This document shows positions 53,435 to 62,601 of a stretch of 64,000 nucleotides of DNA, piece by piece; the first letter of the stretch is position 1, and every line of letters begins with the position of its first letter. The stretch spans positions 1 to 64,000 of the forward strand of contig NHHR02000003.1 of assembly GCA_002170885.2 (NCBI GenBank), in the 5' to 3' direction. The notes under the pieces are model-generated. The model had not been told where the DNA came from. It saw only the letters and a list, made by a program, of their open reading frames with translations, and did no database searches. The DNA comes from Rhizobiales bacterium TMED168 (lineage in GTDB: Bacteria > Pseudomonadota > Alphaproteobacteria > MED-G09). The translations under genes were made by a program, and so were the position numbers.

Positions 53435-54067
53435 CTAAATATTAAACATTTTAAGAATTTCCATAGCTTCATTTGAAAAAATCACTTGGTCTTTTTTAAT
53501 TGAAACTAAATTTTTAGTAAATAATTCCAAACACTTTGGATAAAGTTTATGTTCAAGTGCAAGTACTTTTTTCGATAATGAGTTTTTGTTTTCATTAATA
53601 TCAATTGATGTAACTGCCTGACCTATAATTGGTCCTTCATCAACACCAGATCTGACTAAATGGACAGTGCATCCAGCAAATTTAACTCCTGCCTCAATCG
53701 CTCTTTCGTGAGTATTAAGTCCTTTAAATGATGGGAGTAGGGAAGGGTGAATATTAAGATGCCTGTTGAACCATTTTTCAACAAATTTTTTACCATGAAT
53801 CCTCATAAATCCAGCATTACATAAAAATTCTATATCATTTTCTAATAATACATCATTGATTCTATTGTCAAATTCTTCCCTCTCTTTAAAATTTTTATGA
53901 TTTATTATTATAGTTTTTATTTTTTTTGAATTTGCGTACTCAATACCTTTTGCTTCAGGATTATTGGAAATAACTAATCCAATTGACGAATTATTATTTT
54001 TTTCGCATGACTCTATTAATTTGATCATATTAGAGCCATTACCGGAGATCAAAATTCCAATTTTCAT
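53435..54067 (-). CDS. purN: Phosphoribosylglycinamide formyltransferase
   Basis: The third purine step, using 10-formyltetrahydrofolate. The protein has 210 residues with ILISGNGSNM at the start, the catalytic Asn-His region NIHPSLLPSFKGLNTHERAIEAG, and VHLVRSGVDEGPIIGQ with the catalytic Asp. AGGA lies 6 bases before the ATG, just after the purM stop. The stop is one base from the convergent ndk. Confidence 0.96.
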   Translation of the reverse strand: MKIGILISGNGSNMIKLIESCEKNNNSSIGLVISNNPEAKGIEYANSKKIKTIIINHKNFKEREEFDNRINDVLLENDIEFLCNAGFMRIHGKKFVEKWFNRHLNIHPSLLPSFKGLNTHERAIEAGVKFAGCTVHLVRSGVDEGPIIGQAVTSIDINENKNSLSKKVLALEHKLYPKCLELFTKNLVSIKKDQVIFSNEAMEILKMFNI

Positions 54068-54068
54068 T

Positions 54069-55151
54069 CTAATCCTTTACAAAAATAATTTTAGGATCTT
54101 CTTTTTTTATTTCTATAATTTCACCAATGATATAGAAATTTTCTTTTTTACTTAACAAGTATTCAGAAAGCTCTTTAGCAGTATTAGTATTAACAATAAG
54201 TACCATACCAATCCCACAATTTAACGTTTTTAGCATTTCTTTTTCATCAATATTTCCAATTTTTTGAATCCAATTAAAAATGGCAGGTCTTTTCCAAGAT
54301 GATAAATTAATTTTAGCACCAATATTATGGGTTGGAAAAATACGGGGTAAATTTTCAGTAAGTCCACCTCCAGTTATATGGGATAAGGCTTTTATATCAT
54401 TTATATTTTTAAGGATTTCAAGAATAATACTTACATATATTTTTGTTGGATCTAAAAGGTTTTCTATTATCGTCCTACCGCTATTATCAGGCATAGGTAA
54501 TGATGTATTAATATTTTTATTTTCTATAATATTCCTTATTAAAGAGTAACCATTTGAATGAAGTCCATTTGAAGGAAGTCCTATAAGTAAATCCCCTTTT
54601 GAAATATTTTCTTTAGGTAATAATTTACTTCGTTCTACTATACCTACTGAAAATCCAGCAAGATCAAAATGATTTTTTTCATATAAACCTGGCATCTCTG
54701 CTGTTTCCCCTCCTATTAGTGCGCAGTTAGCCTCCAAACAACCATTTGAAATACTTTCGATAATATTTTTTGCTACATCATTTGATAATTTTCCAGTTGC
54801 AAAATAATCTAAAAAATAGAGAGGTTCAGCTCCCTGAACTATGAGATCATTGACGCACATAGCAACAAGATCAACCCCAATATTATCATAGAAGTTATTT
54901 TCAATAGCTAATAATAATTTTGTTCCAACACCATCGGTTGACGACACAAGTAAAGGATCTGTATAATTAAGTTTATTAATATCGAATATACCACCAAAAC
55001 CTCCAATTGTTCCATCAGCACCTAACCTTTTAGTTTTTTTAATAATTGGCTTTATCTCGTCTATTAGATTATTGGCTTTTTCAATATCAACACCCGATGA
55101 AGAGTAAGTTATTTTTTCATTACTATCTTTTGTAGATTTATGTTTTTTCAA
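54069..55151 (-). CDS. purM: Phosphoribosylformylglycinamidine cyclo-ligase
   Basis: The fifth purine step, ring closure to AIR. The protein has 360 residues and starts at TTG (55151), with GGAG 8 bases upstream. ITYSSSGVDIEKANNLI, STDGVGTKLLLAIE, IGGETAEMPGLYE and LSHITGGGLTENLPRI are AIR synthetase motifs. It precedes purN with a one-base gap. With purD, purF and purN it makes four purine genes in three places in this window. Confidence 0.96.
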   Translation of the reverse strand: MKKHKSTKDSNEKITYSSSGVDIEKANNLIDEIKPIIKKTKRLGADGTIGGFGGIFDINKLNYTDPLLVSSTDGVGTKLLLAIENNFYDNIGVDLVAMCVNDLIVQGAEPLYFLDYFATGKLSNDVAKNIIESISNGCLEANCALIGGETAEMPGLYEKNHFDLAGFSVGIVERSKLLPKENISKGDLLIGLPSNGLHSNGYSLIRNIIENKNINTSLPMPDNSGRTIIENLLDPTKIYVSIILEILKNINDIKALSHITGGGLTENLPRIFPTHNIGAKINLSSWKRPAIFNWIQKIGNIDEKEMLKTLNCGIGMVLIVNTNTAKELSEYLLSKKENFYIIGEIIEIKKEDPKIIFVKD

Positions 55152-55246
55152 TACTGAAACTCCATTATTATGGATTTTTAAAGATATTTATCTTTTTTAT
55201 TACATATTAATAAATATATCATTAATATTATTCAATAAGGTCAAAA

Positions 55247-55807
55247 ATGAATATCGCTAATATTATAACTATAATGAGATTATTAATAACACCTTTTATA
55301 GTCTGGTTAATTTTGTCTGGTTATTACACTATGAGCTTATTATTTTTTATTTTTAGTGGTCTTTCAGATGCAATTGATGGATTTATAGCTAAGAAGTTTA
55401 ATCAAATTACAATTTTAGGAAGTTACCTAGATCCATTAGCCGATAAAATTTTGATTGTTTCTTCAATATTAATATTAGGTTTTATTGGAATAATTCCATC
55501 CTGGCTTTTAATTTTAATCGTATCCAGAGATTTGGCGATTCTTGGTGCTGTAATTATTTCTTGGATTTTCGACAGTGATTTAAAAATTAAACCTATTTTT
55601 TCTAGTAAAATAAATACATTCCTTCAAATTTTATACATAGGCTTTATCTTATTAAATTTATCAACTTTTGGTAAATTTGATTTACTTGAAAATTATATTA
55701 TCCCTTATTTTTCATTTATTATTGGATTTTTTACCTTATTGTCTTGGATTATCTATTTGATACTTTGGTTGAATAATATTGGTATCATAAGCAATAAAAG
55801 AAATTAA
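55247..55807 (+). CDS. CDP-alcohol phosphatidyltransferase, CLS_cap-like cardiolipin synthase
   Basis: The protein has 186 residues with about five membrane helices. The family motif reads DAIDGFIAKKFNQITILGSYLDPLADK, split here as Asp-x2-Asp-Gly, then Ala-Lys where Ala-Arg is usual, Gly, and the last two Asp. The later IKPIFSSKINTFLQ resembles the P-x-x-x-SK-x-NT-x-x-Q element of mitochondrial-type (CLS_cap) cardiolipin synthases more than PgsA. It would join CDP-diacylglycerol to phosphatidylglycerol at the inner membrane. PgsA remains possible. AAGG lies 7-8 bases before the ATG. Confidence 0.75.
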   Translation: MNIANIITIMRLLITPFIVWLILSGYYTMSLLFFIFSGLSDAIDGFIAKKFNQITILGSYLDPLADKILIVSSILILGFIGIIPSWLLILIVSRDLAILGAVIISWIFDSDLKIKPIFSSKINTFLQILYIGFILLNLSTFGKFDLLENYIIPYFSFIIGFFTLLSWIIYLILWLNNIGIISNKRN

Positions 55808-55809
55808 TA

Positions 55810-56487
55810 ATGAAAAAATATTCTAATTTACAATTAACAATCGAAATGCCCAAAAGAACTGCTTTTGGAAGAGAGGATTTTCTTGTTAACAAATGTAATA
55901 TTAGTGCTGTTAATTTTATAGATAATTTTTATAAGACAGATAGTAAATCGGGTATATTAATTGGATCAAAGGGGAGTGGAAAAACTCACCTTGTTAATGT
56001 TTTTTGTAATAATTTAAATAAAGAAAATTGGTATTTTTTAGAATTAAATCAAGGAGATATTTTTGATATTTTTTCTAATAATGACGTAATTATTATTGAG
56101 AATATTGAAAAAATTACCTCAAAGGAGGAGGAGGTTATTTTATTTCATTCAGTTAATCTATCTAAAGAATTAAGTAAAGTTCTATTACTAACATCATCAA
56201 AAAAGGTTTCTGAGCTAAATATTCAAACTCCAGATTTAAGATCAAGGTTAGAAGCTATGCAAATTACAACCATATTAGAGCCTGATGATATTTTAATGGA
56301 GGCTCTCATAATTAAACTTTTTAATGACCGCCAGCTTGTTGTTAAACCAAAGGTTGTAAACTTTCTTATGCAGAGAGTTGATAGGTCATATTTAGGTATA
56401 ATGGAAATTATAGATTTTTTAGATAACTCATCTTTGTCACAAAAAAAATCAATATCAATAAAGTTTATAAATGAACTATTAAATTAA
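55810..56487 (+). CDS. hdaA: HdaA-like DnaA-related regulator
   Basis: The protein has 225 residues of the DnaA/Hda AAA+ type without the DNA-binding domain. The N-terminal QLTIEMPKRTAFGREDFLV holds a clamp-binding-type QL motif. Walker A is GSKGSGKTHLVN; the Walker B site reads IIIENIEKI, with Glu in place of Asp. HdaA promotes hydrolysis of DnaA-ATP after initiation. It starts 2 bases after the cardiolipin synthase. In many Alphaproteobacteria, ppk and ppx follow; here rnd comes next on the other strand. Confidence 0.88.
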   Translation: MKKYSNLQLTIEMPKRTAFGREDFLVNKCNISAVNFIDNFYKTDSKSGILIGSKGSGKTHLVNVFCNNLNKENWYFLELNQGDIFDIFSNNDVIIIENIEKITSKEEEVILFHSVNLSKELSKVLLLTSSKKVSELNIQTPDLRSRLEAMQITTILEPDDILMEALIIKLFNDRQLVVKPKVVNFLMQRVDRSYLGIMEIIDFLDNSSLSQKKSISIKFINELLN

Positions 56488-56493
56488 AATTTA

Positions 56494-57660
56494 TTATAAT
56501 TCCTTAAGTTCTATATTATTATTATTCATAATAATTGCAATTTTACCATTTTTAAAATCTAATGCCTTTCTTCCAAATAATTCATATCTCCAACCTTTTA
56601 AAGTTTTTATATCTGCATCATCATTCGCAATTAGATCTTCAAGATCTCTAGCAGATGCAATAAGTTTTTGTGCAACATCATGTTGCTCAGATACTGAATT
56701 TAGAAGAATTTTTAGGAGAGATACTCTACTATTTGTTCCGTGAGGTAAAATTCTTCTCTTAGGTGTTCTAGGAAGATTTTTATCTCTTAAGGTTAATCCA
56801 ATTAAAATATTATCTAAAATTTCTTGTTTAATATCTTCTTTTAGTCTGAATCCATTGGAAAAAGATCTCATATTATTAATTTCATTAATTGTTTTGGGTT
56901 TTATTGAGGCTAATTCATAAATTATTTCATCTCTTAATACTCTCCCCCTTGGTAAATCTAATAATTGTGCTTTTTTCTCTCTCCATAAAGCTAACTGAAA
57001 TGTAATAGCTCTAGTTTTTATATCATAACTTCTTACTTTAAGCCTTTTGTATGCTATTTCCGGGCTTGAATTATATGTTTCCTTAGATAATAAAGCTCCC
57101 AATTCATCATCAAGCCAACCCTCTCTTTTTTTTATTTTAATTTCTTTATTTAAAATAGGATATATTTCATAAAGGAAAGTAACATCTCCAATAGCATAGT
57201 TTAATTGTTTTTTTGTTAAGGGTCTTTTTGCCCAGTTTGAAAACCTAGATGATTTATCAATTTTTTTATTCAATATTTTATTTACTAACTTATCGTATCC
57301 TACAGACTCTCCAAAGCCGCAAACCATAGCAGCAATTTGTGTATCAAAAATAGGTTGTGGAATTTTACCAGAAATATTATAGAAAATTTCTATATCCTGT
57401 CTTCCAGAATGAAGAACTTTTAGGATTGATTTTTTATTGAGTATTTTAATAAATGGAGTTAAATCAATATTATTTTCTAATGGATCTATTATTATTTCTA
57501 AATTATTAGCACAAACTTGAATTAAACAGAGTTTTGACCAATAGGTTTTCTCTCTTATAAATTCTGTATCAATCGTTATATACTTTGCTTTATTGATTAA
57601 TTTACAAACTGCAATAAGGTCTTCATTTGTTTTAATTAATTCCATTTGAATCATATACAT
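56494..57660 (-). CDS. rnd: Ribonuclease D
   Basis: The protein is a 388-residue 3'-5' exoribonuclease that matures tRNA. DEDD motifs are visible: ITIDTEFIREKTYW, VLHSGRQDIEIFY and YAIGDVTFLYEIYP. The C-terminal HRDC-like helical part carries LALWREKKAQLLDLPRGRVLRDE. The first ATG is used, with an alternative five codons later (MELIKTNEDL) at 57645; neither has a clear ribosome-binding site. It is divergent from aspS. Confidence 0.94.
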   Translation of the reverse strand: MYMIQMELIKTNEDLIAVCKLINKAKYITIDTEFIREKTYWSKLCLIQVCANNLEIIIDPLENNIDLTPFIKILNKKSILKVLHSGRQDIEIFYNISGKIPQPIFDTQIAAMVCGFGESVGYDKLVNKILNKKIDKSSRFSNWAKRPLTKKQLNYAIGDVTFLYEIYPILNKEIKIKKREGWLDDELGALLSKETYNSSPEIAYKRLKVRSYDIKTRAITFQLALWREKKAQLLDLPRGRVLRDEIIYELASIKPKTINEINNMRSFSNGFRLKEDIKQEILDNILIGLTLRDKNLPRTPKRRILPHGTNSRVSLLKILLNSVSEQHDVAQKLIASARDLEDLIANDDADIKTLKGWRYELFGRKALDFKNGKIAIIMNNNNIELKEL

Positions 57661-57679
57661 TAAATTTATTTACTTGTCC

Positions 57680-57710
57680 TTGACAAAAGACTTTTAAATT
57701 GTCCTATTGC
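57680..57710 (+). promoter_or_regulatory. Possible aspS promoter
   Basis: A perfect -35 (TTGACA, 57680-57685) lies in the rnd-aspS gap. The best -10 candidates, CTATTG or TATTGC, follow after 18 or 19 bases and are weak. The start would be about 15-20 bases before the aspS ATG. Confidence 0.4.
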
Positions 57711-57733
57711 TCAAATAATTTTATGGTAATAAA

Positions 57734-59506
57734 ATGAATCAATACAGAAGTCATAATTGTAATGAATTAAATATTAGCAACATTGAAACTAATGTTAATT
57801 TATCGGGGTGGGTCAATAGAAAGCGTGACCATGGAGGGTTACTTTTTATTGATTTAAGAGATCATTATGGATTAACTCAATTAGTTTTTGATCCAGATAG
57901 TAAAGCTTTTGATTTAGCTGAAAAAATTACCGCTGAAAGTGTTATAAAAATATCAGGTAAAGTTGTTAAAAGAGATTCAGATACTGTAAATTCAAATCTT
58001 TCTACAGGAGAGGTTGAGGTTTATGTCGATAGATTAGAGGTCTTATCTCTAGCGGAGGAACTTCCTTTACCAGTCTTCGGTGAGCCAGATTATCCTGAGG
58101 ATATAAGGCTTAAATATAGATTTTTAGATTTAAGAAGGGATACGCTTCATAAAAATATAGTTCTAAGATCAAAAATCATTCAATCTCTAAGGGAAAGAAT
58201 GATTAAAAATGATTTTATAGAATTTCAAACACCTATAATGACTGCATCTAGTCCTGAGGGTGCAAGAGATTTTTTAATACCCTCTAGAATACATCAAGGT
58301 AGCTTTTATGCGCTCCCACAGGCTCCACAGCAATTCAAGCAAATATTAATGTCTTCAGGTTTTGATAAATACTTTCAGATAGCCCCGTGTTTTAGAGATG
58401 AGGACGCTAGAGCGGATAGATCACCAGGAGAATTTTATCAACTTGATATAGAAATGAGTTTTGTTACTCAGGATGATATCTTTAATACTGTTGAACCTAT
58501 CTTAAAAGATCTTTTTGGAGATTTTTCTGTTAATAAAAAAATAACGAAAACTTTTCCTAGAATTCCATACTTAGAGTCTTTATCAAAATATGGAACCGAC
58601 AAGCCTGATCTAAGAAACCCTATTGAAATGTCTGATGTTACAGAAATATTTGAAAATTCTGGATTTAAGATTTTTTCTGACTCAATTAAAAAAGATAAAA
58701 ATATAAAAGTTTGGGGTATTCCAGCAAAAGGAGGTGGTTCAAGAGCCTTCTGTGATAAAATGAATTCCTGGGCAATTAAGGAAGGTCAGCCAGGTTTAGG
58801 ATATATATTTTTTAAAGATGGAAAAGGTTCTGGGCCAATAGCAAAAAATATAGGAGAAGATAAAACTTCTCAAATTAAGAAGAATTTTAATTTACATGAT
58901 AATGATGCCATCTTCTTTTTATGCGGCATTCCAAAGAATTTTTTATCATTTGCTTCGACTGCTAGGGATAAAATTGGAGATAATCTTAAATTAATTGATC
59001 ATAATAGCTTTGAATTTTGTTGGATTGTAGATTTTCCTATGTATGAATTTGACGATATTAATAGAAAGATAGATTTTTCTCATAATCCGTTTTCTATGCC
59101 ACAGGGGGGTATGGAGTCACTAGAGAATATAGATCCCCTTAAAATAAAAGCCTTTCAATATGATATTGTTTGCAATGGAGTTGAATTATCATCAGGGGCC
59201 ATAAGGAATCATAAACCGGAAGTTCTTTTAAAAGCTTTTGAAATAGCTGGCTACGATCATAATGAAGTAGAGAAAAGATTTGGGGCTATGTATGATGCAT
59301 TTAAATATGGAACACCTCCACATGGAGGAATTGCTCCTGGTATTGATAGAATAGTCATGCTTTTATCTGGAGCCGAAAATATCAGAGAAGTTATTGCTTT
59401 TCCAATGAATCAACAAGCCCAGGATATGTTAATGGGCGCTCCGTCAAAAGTCAGTGATATCCAATTAAGCGAACTTGGTATAAATATTAATTATGAGGAT
59501 GATTAA
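57734..59506 (+). CDS. aspS: Aspartyl-tRNA synthetase
   Basis: The protein is a 590-residue bacterial-type class II synthetase. The N-terminal OB-fold ([23 protein letters not shown]) is followed by [30 protein letters not shown], the class II motif 2 [16 protein letters not shown], the GAD insertion domain and motif 3 [13 protein letters not shown]. It charges tRNA-Asp; whether it also charges tRNA-Asn cannot be told here. No RBS of normal strength precedes the ATG. Confidence 0.97.
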   Translation: MNQYRSHNCNELNISNIETNVNLSGWVNRKRDHGGLLFIDLRDHYGLTQLVFDPDSKAFDLAEKITAESVIKISGKVVKRDSDTVNSNLSTGEVEVYVDRLEVLSLAEELPLPVFGEPDYPEDIRLKYRFLDLRRDTLHKNIVLRSKIIQSLRERMIKNDFIEFQTPIMTASSPEGARDFLIPSRIHQGSFYALPQAPQQFKQILMSSGFDKYFQIAPCFRDEDARADRSPGEFYQLDIEMSFVTQDDIFNTVEPILKDLFGDFSVNKKITKTFPRIPYLESLSKYGTDKPDLRNPIEMSDVTEIFENSGFKIFSDSIKKDKNIKVWGIPAKGGGSRAFCDKMNSWAIKEGQPGLGYIFFKDGKGSGPIAKNIGEDKTSQIKKNFNLHDNDAIFFLCGIPKNFLSFASTARDKIGDNLKLIDHNSFEFCWIVDFPMYEFDDINRKIDFSHNPFSMPQGGMESLENIDPLKIKAFQYDIVCNGVELSSGAIRNHKPEVLLKAFEIAGYDHNEVEKRFGAMYDAFKYGTPPHGGIAPGIDRIVMLLSGAENIREVIAFPMNQQAQDMLMGAPSKVSDIQLSELGININYEDD

Positions 59507-59897
59507 AAAAATCATTAATGAAATGAAAAATTTTTTTTTAGAGATTTTTACTTGGTGGAGTAGTCAAACTCTCGGTACCAGAATTTATACATTTTTAAAC
59601 GGAAAATATATTGGATCTGATAATGATGGTAATAAATATTATATAAATAAAAAAAATGTTGAAAATCGTTGGGTAATATATAATGGTCAAATTGATGCTT
59701 CCAAGATTAATGCAGATTGGCATGACTGGATACATTCCAGAACTAACGAAATTCCAAAAAATGAAAAAAATTACAAATCATGGTATAAAAAACACCAGAT
59801 GAATAATACGGGCACTGATAAGTTTTATAGTCCTAAGAATTCAGGAAGTAAAAAAAATGATAAAAGTTACGAATCTTGGTCACCGGAGAACAAATAA
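59493..59897 (+). CDS. NDUFA12-like NADH:ubiquinone oxidoreductase accessory protein
   Basis: The protein has 134 residues and overlaps the end of aspS by 14 bases (an ATG two codons later is possible). [29 protein letters not shown], then [24 protein letters not shown] match the B17.2/NDUFA12 family, an alphaproteobacterial complex I supernumerary subunit retained in mitochondria. The C-terminus is low-complexity and Ser/Asn/Lys-rich. Its TAA overlaps the mlaD ATG. Confidence 0.9.
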   Translation: MRMIKKIINEMKNFFLEIFTWWSSQTLGTRIYTFLNGKYIGSDNDGNKYYINKKNVENRWVIYNGQIDASKINADWHDWIHSRTNEIPKNEKNYKSWYKKHQMNNTGTDKFYSPKNSGSKKNDKSYESWSPENK

Positions 59898-60349
59898 TGA
59901 AGTCGAATACATTTGAAGCATTAATAGGAGCTTTGGTTGTAATCTTTACCTTAGTTTTTCTATTTTATGGTTTTTCCTCAATGCGATTGAATAAAGATAG
60001 TAATTATAATATTTATGCAGTTTTCAATAGAATAGACGGTATAAAAATTGGATCTGATGTTCGACTTTCAGGAATAAAAATTGGATCAGTTTTTAGCCAA
60101 AAATTAGATAATATAACTTATGAGGCCAGAGTATCTATGGCTATAAATTCTAATATCTCTATTCCTGACGATAGTTCAGCTAAAATTACAACTGATGGAT
60201 TATTGGGAAGTAATTATATATCAATTGAGCCAGGAGGAAATGATATATATCTAGAAGATGGTGAAGGAATAATGTTTACTCAAGGCTCAATAGATTTAAT
60301 TGGCCTAGTGGGTGAGGCAATATTTTCAGTAGAAGGCGATAAGGAGTAA
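59897..60349 (+). CDS. mlaD: MlaD-type MCE-domain phospholipid transport protein
   Basis: The protein has 150 residues from the ATG at 59897 ([15 protein letters not shown]), with GGAG 8 bases upstream. One N-terminal membrane helix is followed by an MCE domain: VFNRIDGIKIGSDVRLSGIKIG, SAKITTDGLLGSNYISIEPGG. MlaD hexamers sit on MlaE and carry phospholipids across the periplasm. In this genome mlaD lies far from mlaE and mlaF (34.8-36.4 kb). The stop is one base from the convergent accC. Confidence 0.92.
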   Translation: MKSNTFEALIGALVVIFTLVFLFYGFSSMRLNKDSNYNIYAVFNRIDGIKIGSDVRLSGIKIGSVFSQKLDNITYEARVSMAINSNISIPDDSSAKITTDGLLGSNYISIEPGGNDIYLEDGEGIMFTQGSIDLIGLVGEAIFSVEGDKE

Positions 60350-60350
60350 C

Positions 60351-61694
60351 TTATTTCTTTAATTTCATATAACTTTCCACCCAATGAATATCATAATTTC
60401 CTTTTAAAAATTCTTTTTCTTTAATTATTTCTTGGTAAAATGGAATTGTAGTTTTAATGCCTTCAATTACGAACTCACTCAAAGCCCTGTCTAAGCGGGT
60501 TAAACATTTATCTCTGTCTTCACCATAGACTATAAGTTTGGCTATCATGCTATCATAGTAAGGTGGAATATTAATACCGCTATAACAACCTGAGTCTACT
60601 CTAATACCTGGGCCACCTGGGGTATGAAAGTTATTAATTTTTCCAGGGCTTGGCATAAAGGATATGGGATCTTCAGCATTAACTCTACACTCAATTGAAT
60701 GACCACAAAAAATGATCTCATTCTGTTTTTTTGATAATTTAAGATTATTGGCAATATTGATTTGCTCTTTTACTAAATCAAATTTTGTTATTTCCTCTGT
60801 TACGGGATGTTCAACTTGCAGTCTTGTATTCATTTCCATAAAATAAAATTTATTATTTTCATATAAATATTCAACAGTACCAGCACCGCTATACTCAATT
60901 TTTTTAAGTGCCTCAACAGTTAAATTACCAATATAATTTCTTGTTTTTTTATCAATTATTTTAGATGGTGTTTCTTCCAAAAGTTTTTGATTTCTTCTTT
61001 GCATAGAACAGTCTCGTTCTCCAAGATGAATCATGTTTCCAAAATTATCTCCAATTATCTGTACTTCTATGTGCTTAGGATTTTGTAAATATTTTTCAAT
61101 ATAAATAGTATCGTTGTCAAATGAGTTATCGGCTTCAGATTTTGCCTTTTTAACTGAAATTTCTAAATCTTTTTCACTGAAAACAACAACCATTCCTCTT
61201 CCACCACCACCCGCAGAGGCTTTTATAATAATAGGATAACCTATTTCTTCAGCTATTATCTTTGCATCATTATAATTTTTAACTTCCCCATTTGAGCCTG
61301 GTATAACTGGCAAACCATATTTTTCTGCGGTTTTTTTTGCTAGAATTTTGTCACCCATTGTTTTTATATGATTTGCCTTTGGACCGATAAATTTAATATT
61401 ATGAGCATCTAATTTTTGAACAAAACTTGCATTTTCAGATAGAAAACCATATCCAGGGTGAACTGCATCTGCGCCAGAAACTTCACATGCAGCAATTATT
61501 GATGGAATGTTAAGATACGATTCTTTTGATTGTGGAGGTCCAATGCATACACTTTCATCAGCCATTCTTACATGCATTGCGTCCTTATCAGCTGTTGAGT
61601 AAACAGCAACTGTTTGAATACCAAGATCTTTGCAAGCCCTTAAGACCCTTACGGCAATCTCACCTCTGTTAGCAATTAAAATTTTTTCAAACAT
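60351..61694 (-). CDS. accC: Acetyl-CoA carboxylase biotin carboxylase subunit
   Basis: The enzyme carboxylates biotin on AccB with ATP and bicarbonate. The protein has 447 residues from the ATG at 61694 (MFEKILIANRGEIAVR), the family start; a TTG at 61703 is the alternative. IIKASAGGGGRGMVVV is the ATP-grasp loop, and EMNTRLQVEHPVTE holds the catalytic region. It starts 1 base after the accB stop. With FabD and FabF it feeds fatty acid synthesis. Confidence 0.97.
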   Translation of the reverse strand: MFEKILIANRGEIAVRVLRACKDLGIQTVAVYSTADKDAMHVRMADESVCIGPPQSKESYLNIPSIIAACEVSGADAVHPGYGFLSENASFVQKLDAHNIKFIGPKANHIKTMGDKILAKKTAEKYGLPVIPGSNGEVKNYNDAKIIAEEIGYPIIIKASAGGGGRGMVVVFSEKDLEISVKKAKSEADNSFDNDTIYIEKYLQNPKHIEVQIIGDNFGNMIHLGERDCSMQRRNQKLLEETPSKIIDKKTRNYIGNLTVEALKKIEYSGAGTVEYLYENNKFYFMEMNTRLQVEHPVTEEITKFDLVKEQINIANNLKLSKKQNEIIFCGHSIECRVNAEDPISFMPSPGKINNFHTPGGPGIRVDSGCYSGINIPPYYDSMIAKLIVYGEDRDKCLTRLDRALSEFVIEGIKTTIPFYQEIIKEKEFLKGNYDIHWVESYMKLKK

Positions 61695-61695
61695 T

Positions 61696-62139
61696 TTATT
61701 CAATAATCACAAGTGGGTCGCCGAATTGAATAGGTTGTTCATTTTCAACAAGAATTTTTTTTATTAGACCATCTTTATCTGCTGGAATATTATTCATTGT
61801 TTTCATTGCTTCAATAATAAGAAGAGTATCACCTTTTTTTACTTGATCTCCCTCTTTTATGAATGGCTTGGACTCTGGGTCAGGTTTTAAATATATTGTA
61901 CCTACCATTGGAGATAAAATAGCATTTGATAAGTCATCTGATTCATTATCAATATTATTATTTTTTAATTCAATGTTACTTAAATTATCTGTTGAAGGAG
62001 AAAAAGCCGTCTGAATATGCAAATTTTTTGCAACCTTTACTCTACCAACTTCTTTATTTTCAATTTCTATTTCAGTAAGACCTGTTTCTTCTAATAATTT
62101 AGATAATGAAATAATTAAATTCTTATCAAAATCAGCCAT
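61696..62139 (-). CDS. accB: Biotin carboxyl carrier protein of acetyl-CoA carboxylase
   Basis: The protein has 147 residues with an N-terminal helical segment, a Ser/Asn/Asp-rich linker (about 48-73) and the C-terminal biotinyl domain. The biotin-accepting Lys113 lies in IIEAMKTMNNIP, and SPMVGTIYLKPDPESKPF is typical of AccB with its thumb. GAGAGG precedes the ATG. It follows aroQ by 18 bases and precedes accC. Confidence 0.96.
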   Translation of the reverse strand: MADFDKNLIISLSKLLEETGLTEIEIENKEVGRVKVAKNLHIQTAFSPSTDNLSNIELKNNNIDNESDDLSNAILSPMVGTIYLKPDPESKPFIKEGDQVKKGDTLLIIEAMKTMNNIPADKDGLIKKILVENEQPIQFGDPLVIIE

Positions 62140-62157
62140 TTTTACCTCTCTCAGATT

Positions 62158-62601
62158 TTATTTATTTTCAATAGTTTTTATTATACTCTCTAATGCAAAA
62201 ATATAACCATCTATTCCAAAACCACTTATAACACTGTCAGCTGCCATAGAAACATAAGAAGAGTGTCTAAATTTTTCTCTTTTGTATATATTTGATATAT
62301 GTACTTCAATGATTGGAACATTAAGTGATAGTAGTGCATCATAAATTGCAACAGAAGTATGAGTATACCCAGCAGGATTTATAATTAATCCATGAGATTT
62401 TTTTCGTGCATCATGAATTAATTCAATAAGCTCACCCTCATGATTTGACTGTTTAAATATTATTTCCACACTTTTTGATTTAACAAATTCTTCAGTTAGA
62501 TTTTTAATATCATCTATTGAGCTTGATCCATATATCTCAGGTTCTCTCTCGCCCAAGAGATTAAGATTTGGCCCATTTAATATATAAATTAATTTTTTCA
62601 T
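62158..62601 (-). CDS. aroQ: Type II 3-dehydroquinate dehydratase
   Basis: The third shikimate-pathway step. The protein has 147 residues with ILNGPNLNLLGEREPEIYG (catalytic Tyr and Arg), INPAGYTHTSVAIYDAL (catalytic Asn and His region), and EVHISNIYKREKFRHSSYVS. It overlaps the DsbA-like gene stop by 4 bases (ATGA). The aroQ-accB-accC order is conserved in Alphaproteobacteria. Confidence 0.96.
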   Translation of the reverse strand: MKKLIYILNGPNLNLLGEREPEIYGSSSIDDIKNLTEEFVKSKSVEIIFKQSNHEGELIELIHDARKKSHGLIINPAGYTHTSVAIYDALLSLNVPIIEVHISNIYKREKFRHSSYVSMAADSVISGFGIDGYIFALESIIKTIENK

